From: Tillus elongatus
Taxonomy: Eukaryota; Arthropoda; Insecta; Coleoptera; Cleridae
Reading direction: 5' to 3'
Assembly: GCA_964006375.1 (NCBI GenBank)
Contig: OZ023267.1
Location: 27,960,739-28,024,738 of the forward strand
Length of the DNA stretch: 64,000 bases
The notes below the pieces were generated by a model that was given only the letters and a program-made list of their open reading frames with translations, did no database searches and was not told the origin of the DNA. Below are positions 32,388 to 44,589 of the stretch, piece by piece. Position 1 is the first letter of the stretch. The number at the start of each line of letters is the position of its first letter. Both the position numbers and the translations under genes were made by a program.

Positions 32388-32619
32388 CTGAAAACAGAAA
32401 GCGTAAGAACGTAATAAAGCGTGATGTATGGTTAGTTATCTAGGTCTTGTTATTGAAATCCCCAAAAAAATGTTTGTAACAGTTTTAGATGCAGCAAATC
32501 CTTACCCATAAAAACCATTACAACAATTAATACTATTTTAATGACGAATATTGTTTACACAGGTGTTCCAATAATAAGCACAATAGAGGAAGGTTCCATG
32601 ATAAAAGTAACCGGGGTAT

Positions 32620-32758
32620 GAGATACAGTTTTTAGTGAGTTTTCATTTAAAAAAAAACAAATTCACTAATAGAGAGGTCACGATGGTAAGACTTTCGGAA
32701 CAGTTTTTTAAATGCCCGCGAATTAAGGCCCCTAGAACTCAAATCCAAGGTCCGATTG

Positions 32759-32841
<83 letters not shown>

Positions 32842-32850
32842 CTGGGTTTG
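32620..32850 (+). repeat. TA-tract repeat, copy 7 (5' part)
   Basis: The hairpin (TTTTAGTGAGTTTTC...CAAATTCACTAATAG), AATTAAGGCCCCTAGAACTC and (TA)n at 32760-32839 are present. The body is missing; a MITE-like module starts at about 32880. Confidence 0.7.
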
Positions 32851-32877
32851 ATTTTGTGGAAACTTAGATAAACAAAA

Positions 32878-34380
32878 GGTTCGGGACGCAGCAAATGCGT
32901 TATAGTAGTGAATTTTCATAAGAATTGTACACCATTAGCAAGATGTATTATTGAAACTAATTCTTTAAATTAAATTTAAATGGACCTTGGAGATCAGTTC
33001 TAGAGTCTCAGTTAGAGATTATTTGAAAAAATTTATATACAGCTGAAAAATTACAATTTGGTCTTACATATAATATGTAAGTATTGCAAGTGCCTTTAAA
33101 ACAATTGTGTTACAAATTTCATTAAAGTTACAAACGTTTTTCAGAAAAAAATTAGTTATTTACAAAGGGAATATACCTGTCAAATTATAAATATGGCAGG
33201 TATTTTTCCTTACTAATTGGTTGGATAGCTTTCTTTTAGTCAACCTATCTAGTTTTTGCAAACAATAAACAACAAAAAAGTTTTTTATGTTATGGTAGAA
33301 AATGTTCGTAAAAATATTTCAAATCCAATAGCTCAATAAAGTTCCCATTAAGCCAGCATCTTCAATCTTGAACCATAGTAACTCCTATGTACACACGTGG
33401 GTAATAAATTAAAGAAAAATAACATAATGAGCTTCGTGCATAACTACAAATTTGTTTTTAAAAATGTTTATTGTTTGAAAAAACTGGATGGGTTGGCTAA
33501 AACAAAACCATCCAAGCAATTAATGAGGAAAAATACCTGCCATATTTATACTTTGACAGGTACATTCCCTTTGCAAATATTTTTTTTCCTGAAAACCTTT
33601 TGTAAGTTTAATGAAATTTGTAACACAATTTTTATAAAAACACTTGCAGTATTTACATATTATATCTAAGACCAAATTTAAATTTTGTAGCTCCATATAA
33701 AACATATTTTTTTAAATAATCGCTAACTATGACTCTAAAACCGATCTTAAAGGTCCATTTAAATTTAAAGGATTAGTTTTATTGTATATCTTACCAAGAC
33801 TGTAAAATTTTTATGAAAATTCACAACTATAACGCACTTGCTGCGTCCCGAAGTTTTTTTTTTGTTGCTAATTGTTTGCAAAAACTGGATGGGTTGACTA
33901 AAACAAAACGATCGAAGCAATTAGTAAGGAAAAATACCTGCCATATTTATAATTTGACAGGTACATTCCCTTTGTAAATAATAATTTTTTTTCTGAACAA
34001 CTTTTGTAACATTAATGAAATTTGTAACATATTTTTTTAAAACACTATATAATACTATATCTAAGACTACATTTAAATTTAAATTTTGTAGCTCCATATA
34101 AAATATATATATTTTTTAATAATCGCTAACTAGGATTCTAAAACCGATCTCAAACGTCCATTTAAATTTAAAGAATTAGTTTTAATATTATATCTTACTA
34201 ATAGTGTACAATTCTTATGAAAATTGATTGCTATAACGCACTTGCTGCGTCCCGAAATTTTTTTGTTGCTAATTGTTTGCAAAAACTGGATGGGTTGACT
34301 AAAACAAAACGATCCAAGCAATTAATAAGGAAAAATACCTGCCATATTTATAATTTGACAGGTACATTCCCTCTGTAAAT
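32878..34380. repeat. Cluster of nested MITE-like modules
   Basis: The outer unit starts CGGGACGCAGCAAATGCGTT at 32881 and ends CTTGCTGCGTCCCG at 33854; further ends lie at 34253. A 370-bp inner unit (TTTGCAAAAACTGGATGGGT, TACCTGCCATATTTATA, TTTGACAGGTACATTCCCT) occurs in direct orientation at about 33473, 33877 and 34275, and inverted at about 33160-33275. The third copy is cut off at 34380 by a Tc1-type fragment. Confidence 0.75.
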
Positions 34381-34963
34381 AATTATTTGTCGTTATTGGG
34401 CAGATAATAATCCAATAAATTTTCACGAAGTCCACACTCAAACTCCACAGAAATTGAATGTCTGGACTGGCATTTTTGGAGACCGTTTAATCGGATCAAT
34501 TTTTCTTCATGGCAATTTGAGTGGCGAAACTTATTTGAAGTTACTATAATATATAATAATATATAATACCCTATACTAATTGACATTGTTGAAAATGATG
34601 ATCGCTGGCAAGAAAATCAATTAGTGTTTCAACAAGATGGAGCTCCTCCGCATTTTTCACAACGTGTTAGGGAGTTTTTGAACAGATAGTTTCCAGGACA
34701 ATGAATTGGGCGTAGAGGTGCTATTGAGTGATCCCTTAGATCACCGGATTTAAGTCATTTAGACTTCTTTCTATGGAGCTATTTAATGAGTAGAATTTAC
34801 ACAACAGAACCAAAGTCTCTGGAAGAATTACGACTACGTATTGTTGAAGAATGCCGCCTAATAACTCCACAAATCCTCCAGAATATCCGAGCTCGTTTTG
34901 AACAAAATTTGTACTTTTGTATGGAAGCTGGTGGTCAACAATTTGAACACTTACTTAACTGAA
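34381..34963 (+). pseudogene. DDE_3 transposase fragment of element D2
   Basis: Broken frames give HTQTPQKLNVWTGIFGDRLI, an FQQDGAPPHFSQRVREFL-type catalytic segment, a LTPPDLSHLDFFLWS-like segment and the terminal QQFEHLLN. Several frameshifts. Family and orientation are clear from element D1. Confidence 0.75.
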
Positions 34964-35342
34964 TAAACATTTTTGAACGTTTGGCTTTGTTTGTAGTTTT
35001 TTTAACGAAAAATTGACTAATTAGTGCTTTTCTTATCACACTGAATGAAATATGTTCTTGCAACTCCAACTGTGAATAATTTTTAAACGAGTTAACAAAA
35101 CTTCCAAAAAAATTAGTGTGCTGAATTCAGAAGGTAAAAAGCTTTCAAATGATGTAACAATCGACCCATGTTCCCTATTTAAAATATAAGGTTTGTTATC
35201 ACCACCCTTAAGGGGTTGATGTAACAAAGTTCAGTTTTATCTAAAGACATGTCCCCTTCAATATTAAAATTGACGTGTTTTAGCGTTTATTAAAAAAAAA
35301 ATCTCTGGACGCAAATCGGTCTGTTTCGTTTTCAATGCGCTG
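34381..35342 (+). mobile_element. Tc1-type element fragment D2 (3' half)
   Basis: It contains the second half of a DDE_3 transposase plus a 3' terminal repeat (about 34985-35342: CCCTTAAGGGGTTGATGTAA and GACGCAAATCGGTCTGT). It matches the complete element at 42227-44117 closely; the first half is missing. Confidence 0.8.
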
Positions 35343-35454
35343 TATATTATATTATCTATTTAAATGCATGATGACCCCTATCCCTTCATCTGTGATGCTG
35401 TCTCATTGTAACACAGTGTATGTAATTTAATAATTCTAACTACGAGTAGCTTAC

Positions 35455-35522
35455 CATATCTACTTCTGAGATCGGTCCCATACTTCTGACCATGATGTCG
35501 ACTTCTACGACAGCTGGTGGAC
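35455..35522 (-). CDS. Cys-loop chloride channel subunit, exon 2
   Basis: A 68-bp exon between ACTTACAG and ATG|GTAAGC. It completes a split Gly codon and encodes PPAVVEVDIMVRSMGPISEV then DM, the conserved beta-1/beta-2 region of GABA/glycine-type subunits. The 62-bp intron to exon 1 is short, as is common in insects. It is too small to be found by ORF length. Confidence 0.85.
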
Positions 35523-35584
35523 CTGTAAGTTTCATGAGCAGTTACACATTTATACATTATCTATAACATGAATTAATCTCTTAC

Positions 35585-35782
35585 CCCCAAAGTCTGGACG
35601 GATACTGTTATCATAGCCCCTTAGAAGATTATCCAACAATAATGAAATGTTCTTGTGATTATTCTTTTGTGCAAGTTTGGATGTTTTCTTTAAGGAAACA
35701 CTTACGTTTAGTGGGCACTGCAAAAGAGCAAGGATGAGAACTAGACCGCATAAATTCATTAACCATCTGGAATTCATGACGC
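35585..35782 (-). CDS. Cys-loop chloride channel subunit, exon 1 (start and signal peptide)
   Basis: A TTTGTTTCAG acceptor precedes GCGTC and the ATG at 35777, so an upstream 5'-UTR exon is likely. The first 28 residues include a hydrophobic core (LCGLVLILALLQC), a signal peptide. Then comes NISLLLDNLLRGYDNSIRPD, the N-terminal helix signature of insect GABA receptor subunits. The exon ends FGG|GTAAG in phase 1. With exons 2 and 3 it makes one continuous frame. The gene is transcribed leftwards. The mature protein would be a pentameric ligand-gated anion channel subunit. Confidence 0.85.
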
Positions 35783-36059
35783 CTGAAACAAATATGCCAT
35801 TTTATAAAAACCATATTATTCACAAGTAAATAATATAACTTAAACAAAGTGACGCTGTTTCCTGAACGAAAAATTTTGGGAAATATGCTGAAATGGTGTG
35901 CCATTACCTTCCGAGATCACTCAACAACATAAGCTGTTCCCAGATGATCTACTATTTGTATACTGACCGTGCGATTTTTGTAGTTAACATAAAACCCTTA
36001 AACTTTGGAAGAAAAATCCATTGCAGAGACGAGATGAAGATAAACAAACTTAAAAAGTC

Positions 36060-36700
36060 TGGACGCAGCAAGTGCGTGATGACAGTGAATTTTTTTTAAA
36101 TGCTTCGAATATCAAATATGTCTTTTTAATGCAAGCAGTCATCAATTTGGTTACCAGTATAACCTATATAGTAGGAACAATGTGCCATATTTTATCAAAA
36201 TAACTTATTGTTTGAAAATGTACAAAAATTTTCCGACAATAAACTTGAAACGTTGGTTTCCTAGCCAACAAACCTTAGGCTAATAGAAAATTCAGTTATT
36301 GATATTTGTAGCATTTAATGAAAACTTGCTACCAAAACGCACTTACTGCGTCTTGATTTTTTTTCTTACAAACATATTTCGATATAAAATGCAATAAAAT
36401 AAGGCTGTTCGAAAAAAAAATGTAGTGATCACCAACGACTTATGGGCCAGCCGGTGATTGTCAAAATACTTTTATAAGATGCAGCTCAAGATACACTATA
36501 ATTACTTATACAATTTTTTCTCGTCTCTTGTATAATAATAATTATATTGAGCATTAGCGTAGAAACGCGTCACCCTGTATATATGTAAGCAGATTAAAAC
36601 TGAATGTAAACCGGGATATGGATTCCAGAGGGTCTAGTTTGCGCTCATTTGAAGAAATCGCTTTAAATTTCTGAAGTCGCGGTCTCCTCATTGACGAATT
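36060..36700 (-). repeat. TA-tract repeat, copy 8a (lacking a long TA tract)
   Basis: It has the inverted-repeat module at 36060-36353, a shortened body (ACCAACGACTTATGGGCCAG), only a short TATATATG where the TA tract should be, then TGCGCTCATTTGAAG and CGGTCTCCTCATTGACGA. This copy shows the order exists without an expanded microsatellite. Confidence 0.65.
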
Positions 36701-37079
36701 TTTTGTACGAAAATTAGCTAAAAATTATGGACCGTTTAACATAAACACCAATGTATCAGAGAGAAAATAACTAACCTGTTGCATATCAGCCCTTTTTGTA
36801 AAACTTCGATCCTTTATATGTGTTGATAAAGCATAACAAACACTGTTTAGTCCACTCACTAACATTAATAAAGGAATAATTTGCACTTGTATATAAAAAT
36901 TTCCCAAATAAGACAAATTATTTGCCAACTGAAACAGATAAACATATAAACAATCTCATACCACATGATAAACGTCAGTTACAGCGCCTAACAGACCTGC
37001 GGAATAATATCAAATGTTCCGTTGCCAGGCAACGACATACTAGATCTCATATAAGCCAGCTTTGCCATTGTCAATGAAA
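36701..37079. other. Unassigned DNA
   Basis: No gene was recognised. The hydrophobic - strand ORF at 36725-36928 has no motif I can name. Confidence 0.4.
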
Positions 37080-37336
37080 CGCGGTGATATTAAAAGTAAA
37101 TGTTTCAAATTTGAATAGCTCAATTTTCTGTAAACCTAGAAAGCTGAATTTTGGCACATAGTTAGATCTTGCCCAAAGCAATATGTAGACCAAATTTTAT
37201 CGAAATATCTTTGTCCTAACCTTGTCCGATTTTCCTGGCTAACGAACTCATCGAACCTATTAATAAAAGAAAGGCACTTGCCGAGTTTCATCAAAATCGC
37301 TTAATTATTTAGTAATTAATTAGTTATCGGTTGGAT

Positions 37337-37404
<68 letters not shown>

Positions 37405-37490
37405 AATTCGCGCTCATTTGAAAATTTTTTTGAAAAGTTCCACCATAGATACCTCTATTAGTGAATTTTTGTAAATAAAAATTCACTTAA
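37080..37490 (-). repeat. TA-tract repeat, copy 8b
   Basis: Shortened body (TTTGAATAGCTCAATTTTCT and CTGGCTAACGAACTCATC), (TA)n at 37340-37402, then TTCGCGCTCATTTG and the hairpin ending ATTCACTTA at about 37486. Confidence 0.7.
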
Positions 37491-38176
37491 AAATTAAACC
37501 CACTTCAAAATGGGCACCAAAAACCAAAAAATGTGAAGAAGTGTTTCTTGTTTACATTCTTCCTGTTCATATATTGTAGGTGGTTGTAGGCATGCAGGAG
37601 GGGAAGGAGAACCCCTGCAACGAAGCAGCGATCAAATATTTTCAATTTGTGTTTAAATTGTTACCTCATTTTATTTGTATAAAATATATTCACTATACAC
37701 AAACTTAAAAATAATAAACCGACTTCAAACAGATAAGTGGGTAGCGCATATAATAATATTTCATTTAAATTAATCCTTTGATTAAACCTTCGTTCCAGTT
37801 TATTTTCGCTTTTTAGTGCCTATTTTGAAGTTGGTTTATTTTTGTATGTTTGTTTATTTTTCCATTTTTAGTCTAAATATACGTACGTAGTGAGACGGTA
37901 TTAGAGAACTATATAATATAATTTTATCAAAGTGCTGTATTACAGTAGAACTTTAATTACATAGATTATAAGAGGAGTTTCCTCGATTTCGCTCGATTTA
38001 TCTTAGATCCCATTATCAGATCCCAACTTGGCAAAAATGGGACCATCTCACCCTTTCAAAAAAAGATTTGTTTGAAATTGGTCTACAATTGACGAAAAAA
38101 TCCGGGAACATTTAAAAATAATAATACATGCAGACACACATAGAGCCTCCTCCTTTTTTGAAGTGGGTTAAAAATA
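37490..38176. mobile_element. Non-autonomous element with inverted ends
   Basis: It begins AAACCCACTTCAAAATGGG and ends CCTTTTTTGAAGTGGGTTAA: inverted ends of about 15 bp. An internal pair of similar motifs (AATAAACCGACTTCAAAC at 37713 and TTTTGAAGTTGGTTTATT at 37830) is also inverted. No coding potential. The right end resembles the 17.8-kb tail. Confidence 0.55.
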
Positions 38177-38921
38177 CGTTGGGGGTCATTATAAGAAAAG
38201 TAGTCATAACAGCTGCTATCGCAGTAAATTTTGCTCAAAGAACCATACAAGAAAACGTTCGCATGCAGAAACTAGTGGCGAATTTTAATAAAAATATTCA
38301 AAATCACGAAAAATTATAAAATAAACCGTTTCGAAAATACAAATTTGCTTTGAATGAACTTAACGTGTCCAAGTGATCAACGCAGGTAAAATTATAAAAT
38401 TTGCCAGTTCATCACAGTATGCAAGTAATCTACTTCTAATAAAATTTCTGTAAACATTTTAGTCAACTAAAGAACAATAGCTTTTAAAATAGAAACTGAA
38501 AAGTTTATCCACATCTTAAAATGCTTATATTGCTACAACGTGCATTCGTTTTAGCATTTTTGTTTAAAAATCACGAATTCAGACGTTTAAAATCATCACT
38601 TTGACGTTTCTATAAAGAAAAAACAATTTTCAGAATATTTTTTTTCACTTGGTCGCTTGCGCCAAAATAACTTCGTCTTTGTGTGCAATATTTAAGATAT
38701 AATGTACAGCGGCTTTCCAGCAGGACGGAAGCGACTCATTTGGGTACGCTAGAAATTTCTATATATTATCCTTATGAGGACTGCTGGCAGTACCAATTTG
38801 CCTACAGTTTAAAATCTAATAAAATTCTCTACTAGCGTATTTTAATTTGAAGTCGATATCTGTGTTAGTTTTCATTTTACGCAGCATTTAAGTTGTCTGT
38901 CGCAGAAGATGCAATTTAACA

Positions 38922-40990
38922 TTGTTGCATAGAATCATGCAGCCCGCCGGACGTGTTTCTACGGCAGCAACTACTTTTGACACGAAAAATGACCTTTCCT
39001 GGAGTATATCACAATTTGGGGATATCAGGAAAACCGCCAAGTGCTTAGGAACAATTAAAATGGTTTTCAGACCAAAAAATATTGCTGTTGTTGAATGGGA
39101 TATCGATGGCAACACAACTAAGATAAGGTGCAATGCCATTGTAATTGAAGGTGAGTTTCATTTTCTGATTTATCTTTATTATGTTATAAAATATTTATTT
39201 GAAAATAAAATAAAAAGGTTTTTGATAGTCCGTTACTTATTTTTTTAATTTCATTTTAGACTCTCCTAAATCAAATAGCCTTATTCACCAAGGGGTTGAC
39301 AAAAATTTTTCTCGAAACAAAAAGCCAACACTTGCAGATGGAGAGTCCACACGAGGTTCTTCTTCTGGTTTGAGCAACTCTGATTCTTCTTCTTCATCAG
39401 ACCTTGATCCAGACGACCAAGTAAGTGACTAACTGTCTCCGAATACTCCCGCAAACGATGAAGAACCCGTGAGTAGCGAGCCTCTTTTTGATAATAATCA
39501 TCAGGTGACAGTCCATGGCACCAGCTGGACTTTTAGGAAAACAGTATCAACTCCAGTTGCATGTCCGTAATATTCAAAATATGACTGCGCTTGACTTTAG
39601 GCTTGCGTTTTTCCCATCAGAAAATATAGACCTAATTATTCAAAGAACTAACGCTAAATTAAGAGAACGTCGAAAAGTGGTTACTAGAGGCAAATTACAC
39701 AAAGCTTTGGGAATAATGTAGGCGATGACAGTAAATTCATTGCACACTAAAAGAGATTACTGGAATACAGAATCACGCCTATTCCCAGCTCCTGCTTTTG
39801 GTCAAAAATTTGGAATGGGACTTCATCGATTCGAGGAAATAATAAACTGTCTCTCTTTTGCAATGCCTGACGATGCTGGTGAATTAGAAAACGAGGAAAA
39901 GGGGTACCAGGTCAGGGCTTTTCACGATATGACAACTACTAAGTGGAATGATATTTTGACACCCAGGTACAAATTAACAGTCGACGAATCTATGTTCGCT
40001 TGGTACGGAAAAGGCCTCTATAATGAAAAGGGTGGTATACCAGCTGTTATAAAAATTCCAAGGAAGCCAAAAGGTGTTAGCTGCGAATGTAAAACCATCG
40101 CCGATGTGCAATGTAGAATAATGATAGGTCTTGAGATAAATAAAGACAAGCAGCCTATGCGAAGAAAGGAATGGCAAAGAGATTTAGGGGCAGGAACCGC
40201 AACAAAGCTCAGACTGACTCGTCCTTGGTATGGTTCTGGTCAAATAGTTGTTGGTGACTCCTGGTTGGAGTCAGTCAAAACAGCTATCAAACTGGTCTCT
40301 ACTTTCTTGGAATGGTTAAAACGGTCACAAGAAACTATACAATACAAGAAGCAAGACGTCGCTGTCCACCAGAAAAAGGTGAATATGTCACAACTACTAT
40401 AGTTACAGAACCACATGTAGAATTAGTATGGGTAACTTGGCCTGACAAAAGGGTACATACATTTATTGGTACCTGTAGTACAACCCTTCACGGCGAACCA
40501 GCGAAGAAAGAAAGAAGAGATACCACAGGAAAAGTGGTTGTCAAAGAAGTACAAGGAATAAAGCTTGTGCAAGAGTATTTTGATGGCGCTCCAGCAATCG
40601 ATATTTACAACCATCTTCGACAAAGTGGTTTAGCTAGCCCTTGAACAAGCCTGGAATACTCAAAGTGGCAACACCGGATGTTTTCCAGCATGTTCTAAGA
40701 TATAGAAGCTAATGCTTATTTGGCCTACAAATATTTCAAGAAGGATTTTACAAAAAAGCACTCCGATTTCACTGAATCTCTGGCATTACAACTAATAAAT
40801 AACGCATGAACAGGCGTGGTAGCTGCAACTACAGTAGCTACAGCAGATCAAGTACACCGCCAAAGAGACTGGTTACCTGGAGAACATACACACATAGCAC
40901 TAATCAGTGAAGATAATCGTCAACAGGTGCAAAGAAAGTGCATTATTTGTAGTCGGGTGGGATACCAGCTTAGGCTGTGCTACCAGAGGT
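38922..40990 (+). pseudogene. piggyBac-type transposase (PGBD4/DDE_Tnp_1_7-like)
   Basis: An N-terminal exon (38922-39150) is followed by a GTGAGT...TTTTAG intron (39151-39259) and a Ser/Asp-rich linker ending in a stop at about 39430. The catalytic part is in 39515-39720 and 39725-40402: KLTVDESMFAWYGKG, PRKPKGVSCECKTIADVQCR, GTATKLRLTRPWYGSGQIVV, GDSWLESVKTA. These match the long piggyBac-type transposases with the TVDE(S/T)M and GDS.F.SV motifs. 40312-40644 carries the next domain in another frame, and a Cys-containing tail follows to about 40990. At least three frame breaks. The terminal inverted repeats were not found with confidence; GGTCCT...AGGACC hairpins at 41450-41600 may be part of the right end. 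Confidence 0.75.
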
Positions 40991-41300
40991 AGTCAGTAAT
41001 CCACCAAAAATTTGTTTTTGTGTTTTTTTTATTGTCGAGTTGGAATATCAGTTAAACTATTTCTTACCTCTGACATGTACCTATATTTTTTGATAGTTTG
41101 ACTGGGTCAACAGAGGTAGTCAGTAATCCTTACGGAAAATTCCTTTTTTGTGTTCATTTTGTATCGACGAGTTTGAATATCAGTTTATTGATTTAGGCTT
41201 TTCTTACCTGTGATGTGTATCTATATTTTTTGTTAGTTTGAAAGACTGAACCAATATAGGTGATCAGTATTTATCACCTAAAATTTGCTTTTGTGTGTTT
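40985..41300. repeat. Three imperfect tandem copies of about 125 bp
   Basis: AGAGGTAGTCAGTAATCC occurs at 40985 and 41110, with a diverged TAGGTGATCAGTATTTATC at 41255. Each is followed by TTTTTGTGT, GAATATCAGTT and ATATTTTTTG(A/T)TAGTTTGA. They lie just 3' of the transposase and may be element subterminal repeats. Confidence 0.7.
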
Positions 41301-42091
41301 TTTTTTAGTTTTTTATAACAGGTATTTAGTTACATGCATACATGTTTTCAGTACAAATGTTTTCTTTCTTTTTCATTACCTTATCACCAGGCTAATTATC
41401 ACAATTTCCTTTCAAATGCTTTACTTCTGGCAGTACAATTATAATTAATGTGGGTCCTCCCAGCAGGACCCCAATTCATTAAAATAATGCCAGTAAATAT
41501 TCAATTCAAATTTTGTTCAATGTACTGCCGCTAGCACGCTACGTACTGCTCGCAGGATAGCGTTATGCGCAGAACATTGTCCTGCTAGCAGGACCAAAGT
41601 CTCTGTACAAAAGTACTTCTAGAAACGCTTCCAGCAGAACAAAGCTCTGTGCACTCTATCATTAATATATGTCGTGAGTCCAATGTAAGATTTTGCTCTT
41701 GTGTCTTTTTTAATGAATTTAATTAGGTTCAGTGAAAATATTTTTTTTTAAACGCTTATAACTTTTTTCTTTTAACTATTAACTGAATTTCAACACATAC
41801 GATACGATACATAAGCATATAAGGCATCAAACTGACCTCGAATATGGGTTCCAGAAGGATTTCTTCGTCCTGACTTAAAGACATTTTAAAAACATCTAAA
41901 ACTCAGTCTCGTCAAGAGCGGTTTTTGTCCAAAAATTCGTTAATAACTCCTTTTAAAATAAAAAGCTAGAAAATGTATATAATACAAACTTGTATTTTAT
42001 GGTACAGGCCAGACGCACCGGCACATTTAACTACATATTTAAAATGCTGCTGGTTGTCTAGTTGTCGGCTTGGTTGGTTGGTTGGTTTTTA
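41301..42091. other. Unassigned DNA with short hairpins
   Basis: Contains GGGTCCTCCCAGCAGGACCC (41445) and GTCCTGCTAGCAGGAC (41579) palindromes; otherwise nothing recognised. Confidence 0.4.
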
Positions 42092-42136
42092 GCGAATTGT
42101 TCGTAAAACAAAAAATTCACTAATGAGGAGATCTCT

Positions 42137-42226
<90 letters not shown>
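42092..42226 (+). repeat. TA-tract repeat, copy 9 (5' end only)
   Basis: Hairpin (TTTAGCGAATTGTTCG...AAAAATTCACTAATGAGGAG) followed by (TA)n at 42139-42226. It is interrupted by element D1. Confidence 0.7.
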
Positions 42227-42229
<3 letters not shown>

Positions 42230-44117
42230 GGGTGGCGCATTGAAAACGAAACCGACCGATTTGCGTCCACAGAAATTTTTTTTAAGAAACGCTGAAACAC
42301 GTCAATTTTAATATTGAGGGGGACCTGTTTTGACATAAAACTCAACTTTGTCACATCAACCCCTTAAGGGTGGTGAAAACAACCCTTATATTATAAATAG
42401 GGAACATGAATCGAGTGTTACATCATTTGAAAGCTCTTTCTTTTCTGAATTCAGCACACTATTTTTTGGAAGTTTTATCAACTCGTTTAAAAATTATTCA
42501 CAGTTGGAGTTGCAAGAACATATTTCATTCATTGTGATAAGAAAAGCACTAATTAGTCAATTTTTCGTTAAAAAAACTAAAAACAAAACCAAACGTTCAA
42601 AAACGTTTATTTAGTTAAGTAAGTGTTCAAATTGTTGACCACCAGCTTCCATACAAAAGTACAAATTTTGTTCAAAACGAGCTCTGACATTCTGGAGCAT
42701 TTGTGGAGTTATTAGACGGCATTCTTCAAGAATGCGTCGTTGTAATTCTACCAGAGACTTCGGTTCTGTTTCAAAAATTCTACTCTTGGCCCCATAGAAA
42801 GAAGTCTAAAGGAGTTTAAATCCGGTGATCTTGGGGCCACTCAAAAGCACCTCTACGCCCAATCTATTGTTCTGGAACTCTCTGTTAAAAAACTCCTTAA
42901 CACGTTATGAAAAATGCCGATCATCTTGTTGAAACACTAATTGATTTTCTTGATAGCGATCATTATTTTCAACAATGTCAATTAGTAGAGGGTAAACGAT
43001 ATCTTCTAGTAACTCCAAATACGTTTCGCCACAATTGCCATCAAGAAAAATTGGTCCGATTAAACGGTCTCCAAAAATGCCAGTCCAGACATTCAATTTC
43101 TGTGGAGTTTGAGTGTGGACTTTGTGACAATTTCTTGGATTATTTTCTGCCCAATAACGGCAATTATGACGATTGACTGTAGAGTTTAATAAAAACGTAC
43201 ACTCGTCTGAAAAACAGATGTTGAACAGAAAATTCCCGTTATCAGCTATTCGTGCAGTCATAACTTCACAAAACTCCAGCCGCCGATCCAAATCATCTTC
43301 ATTCAGTTGTTGTACAAGATGAATTTTATACGGGTGAAATTTCAAATTCGCTGAATAGTTCTTCTTTTGATGTTTGAAACAGTGGCTTATTTTCTCGTGC
43401 TCAAAGTTGGGTCTGCAGCAATTTGTCCTAAAACTTCAATCTCAGTAGTCTCATTTCTAACCGGAAAATCACGTTCAGGATGCCGTTTTTTGTTGGCTAC
43501 TGAACTACTTTGTCGAAACTTTGCAACTAACTCCAAAATGTATTTTCTGTTAACATGTCTGTTCGGATGTCGTTCATTAAATAAATTTGCGGTACGGTTG
43601 ACACAGTCATCGTTTTTGAAAAAAAGAGTAATTATTTCAACTCTTTCTTCTGCAGAATACACCATTGTGAAATTAATTTTCGGTAGTACTATCAAGTATC
43701 AAAGCGACCGATAAACTGAAATAATAAACGGCATTTCTCTTATTCCGATAAGAAATGTTCTGATAGTCCATTTTTTGTTTACAAACAAAATATTGACTAT
43801 CAGCACATTTCTTATCGAAATGAGTGAGATGCATTTTTGCATCTTCAACTGTAAATAATTTTTAAACGAGTTCGTAAAACTTCCAAAAAAATTAGTGTGC
43901 TGAAGAGAAAGAGCTTTCAAATGATGTAACAATCGACTCAAGTTCCCTATTTAAAATATAAGGGTTGTTATCACCACCCTTAAGGGGTTGATGTAACAAA
44001 GTTGAGTTTTATGTCATAACACGTAGCCCTCAATATTAGACTTGACGTGTTTCAGCCTTTCTTAAAAAAATTCTCTAGACGCAAATCGGTGTGTTTTGTT
44101 TTCAATGCGCCACCCTA
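42227..44117 (-). mobile_element. Complete IS630/Tc1-type element D1
   Basis: The ends GCAGGGTGGCGCATTG and CAATGCGCCACCCT are inverted and flanked by TATAT on both sides. The terminal repeats are about 350 bp (AACCCCTTAAGGGTGGTGA near 42357 and its inverse near 43977). The length of 1.9 kb with one transposase is normal for the family. The left side is in the TA tract of copy 9. Confidence 0.85.
42611..43665 (-). pseudogene. DUF4817/DDE_3 transposase of element D1
   Basis: The ATG at 43665 opens VYSAEERVEIITLFFKND and HPNRHVNRKYILELV (DUF4817). 43345-42905 holds LDRRLEFCEVM, ICFSDECTFLLNSTVNRHNC (first catalytic Asp in SDE), QTPQKLNVWTGIFGDRLIGP, and LVFQQDDRH (second Asp; the usual GAPPH is altered to DRH). 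The C-terminal third is in a third frame, ending QFEHLLN at 42611. There are two frame breaks and the catalytic loop is damaged. Confidence 0.85.
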
Positions 44118-44364
44118 TATAATATAATATTTAGGTAGATAATGAAAATAGAATGACACACTCAAATGTTCGATTTCCTAGAAATTAGAAATAGATAATT
44201 AGAATATATTGTCTAACAAATACAGTTGGATAATGGTGTGACACACACAGGTAGGATATAAATCTAAATAATTTAGCCAAAACATATCTTCCAATTATTT
44301 AAAGGAAAACACAATTCTAAAAATAGCTTTTTCAGTTTTTAGAGCTCTCAACGTAAATGTGGAA
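44118..44364. other. Unassigned DNA
   Basis: No feature recognised. Confidence 0.4.
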
Positions 44365-44497
44365 TGCACTGTTTTAGTGAATTTTCTTTAAAAAAAATTC
44401 ACTCTAATGAGCAGCTCCCGACTTTTAAATTTTCAAAAAAATTCTTCAAATGAGCGCTAACTAGCTCCCCTAGAAGAATAATCCAGGGTCAGTTTCG

Positions 44498-44589
<92 letters not shown>

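Larger units (their letters stand above)
32388..35454 (-). other. Intron 2 of the channel gene, containing transposons
   Basis: The 3.07-kb intron lies between the GTAAGC donor at 35454 and the acceptor at 32388. It holds a TA-tract repeat, the MITE cluster and a Tc1-type fragment. Confidence 0.75.

Noticed and set aside
36725..36928. Hydrophobic - strand ORF upstream of the channel gene
   Set aside because: It considered as an extra channel exon, but it has no splice sites or similarity that fit.
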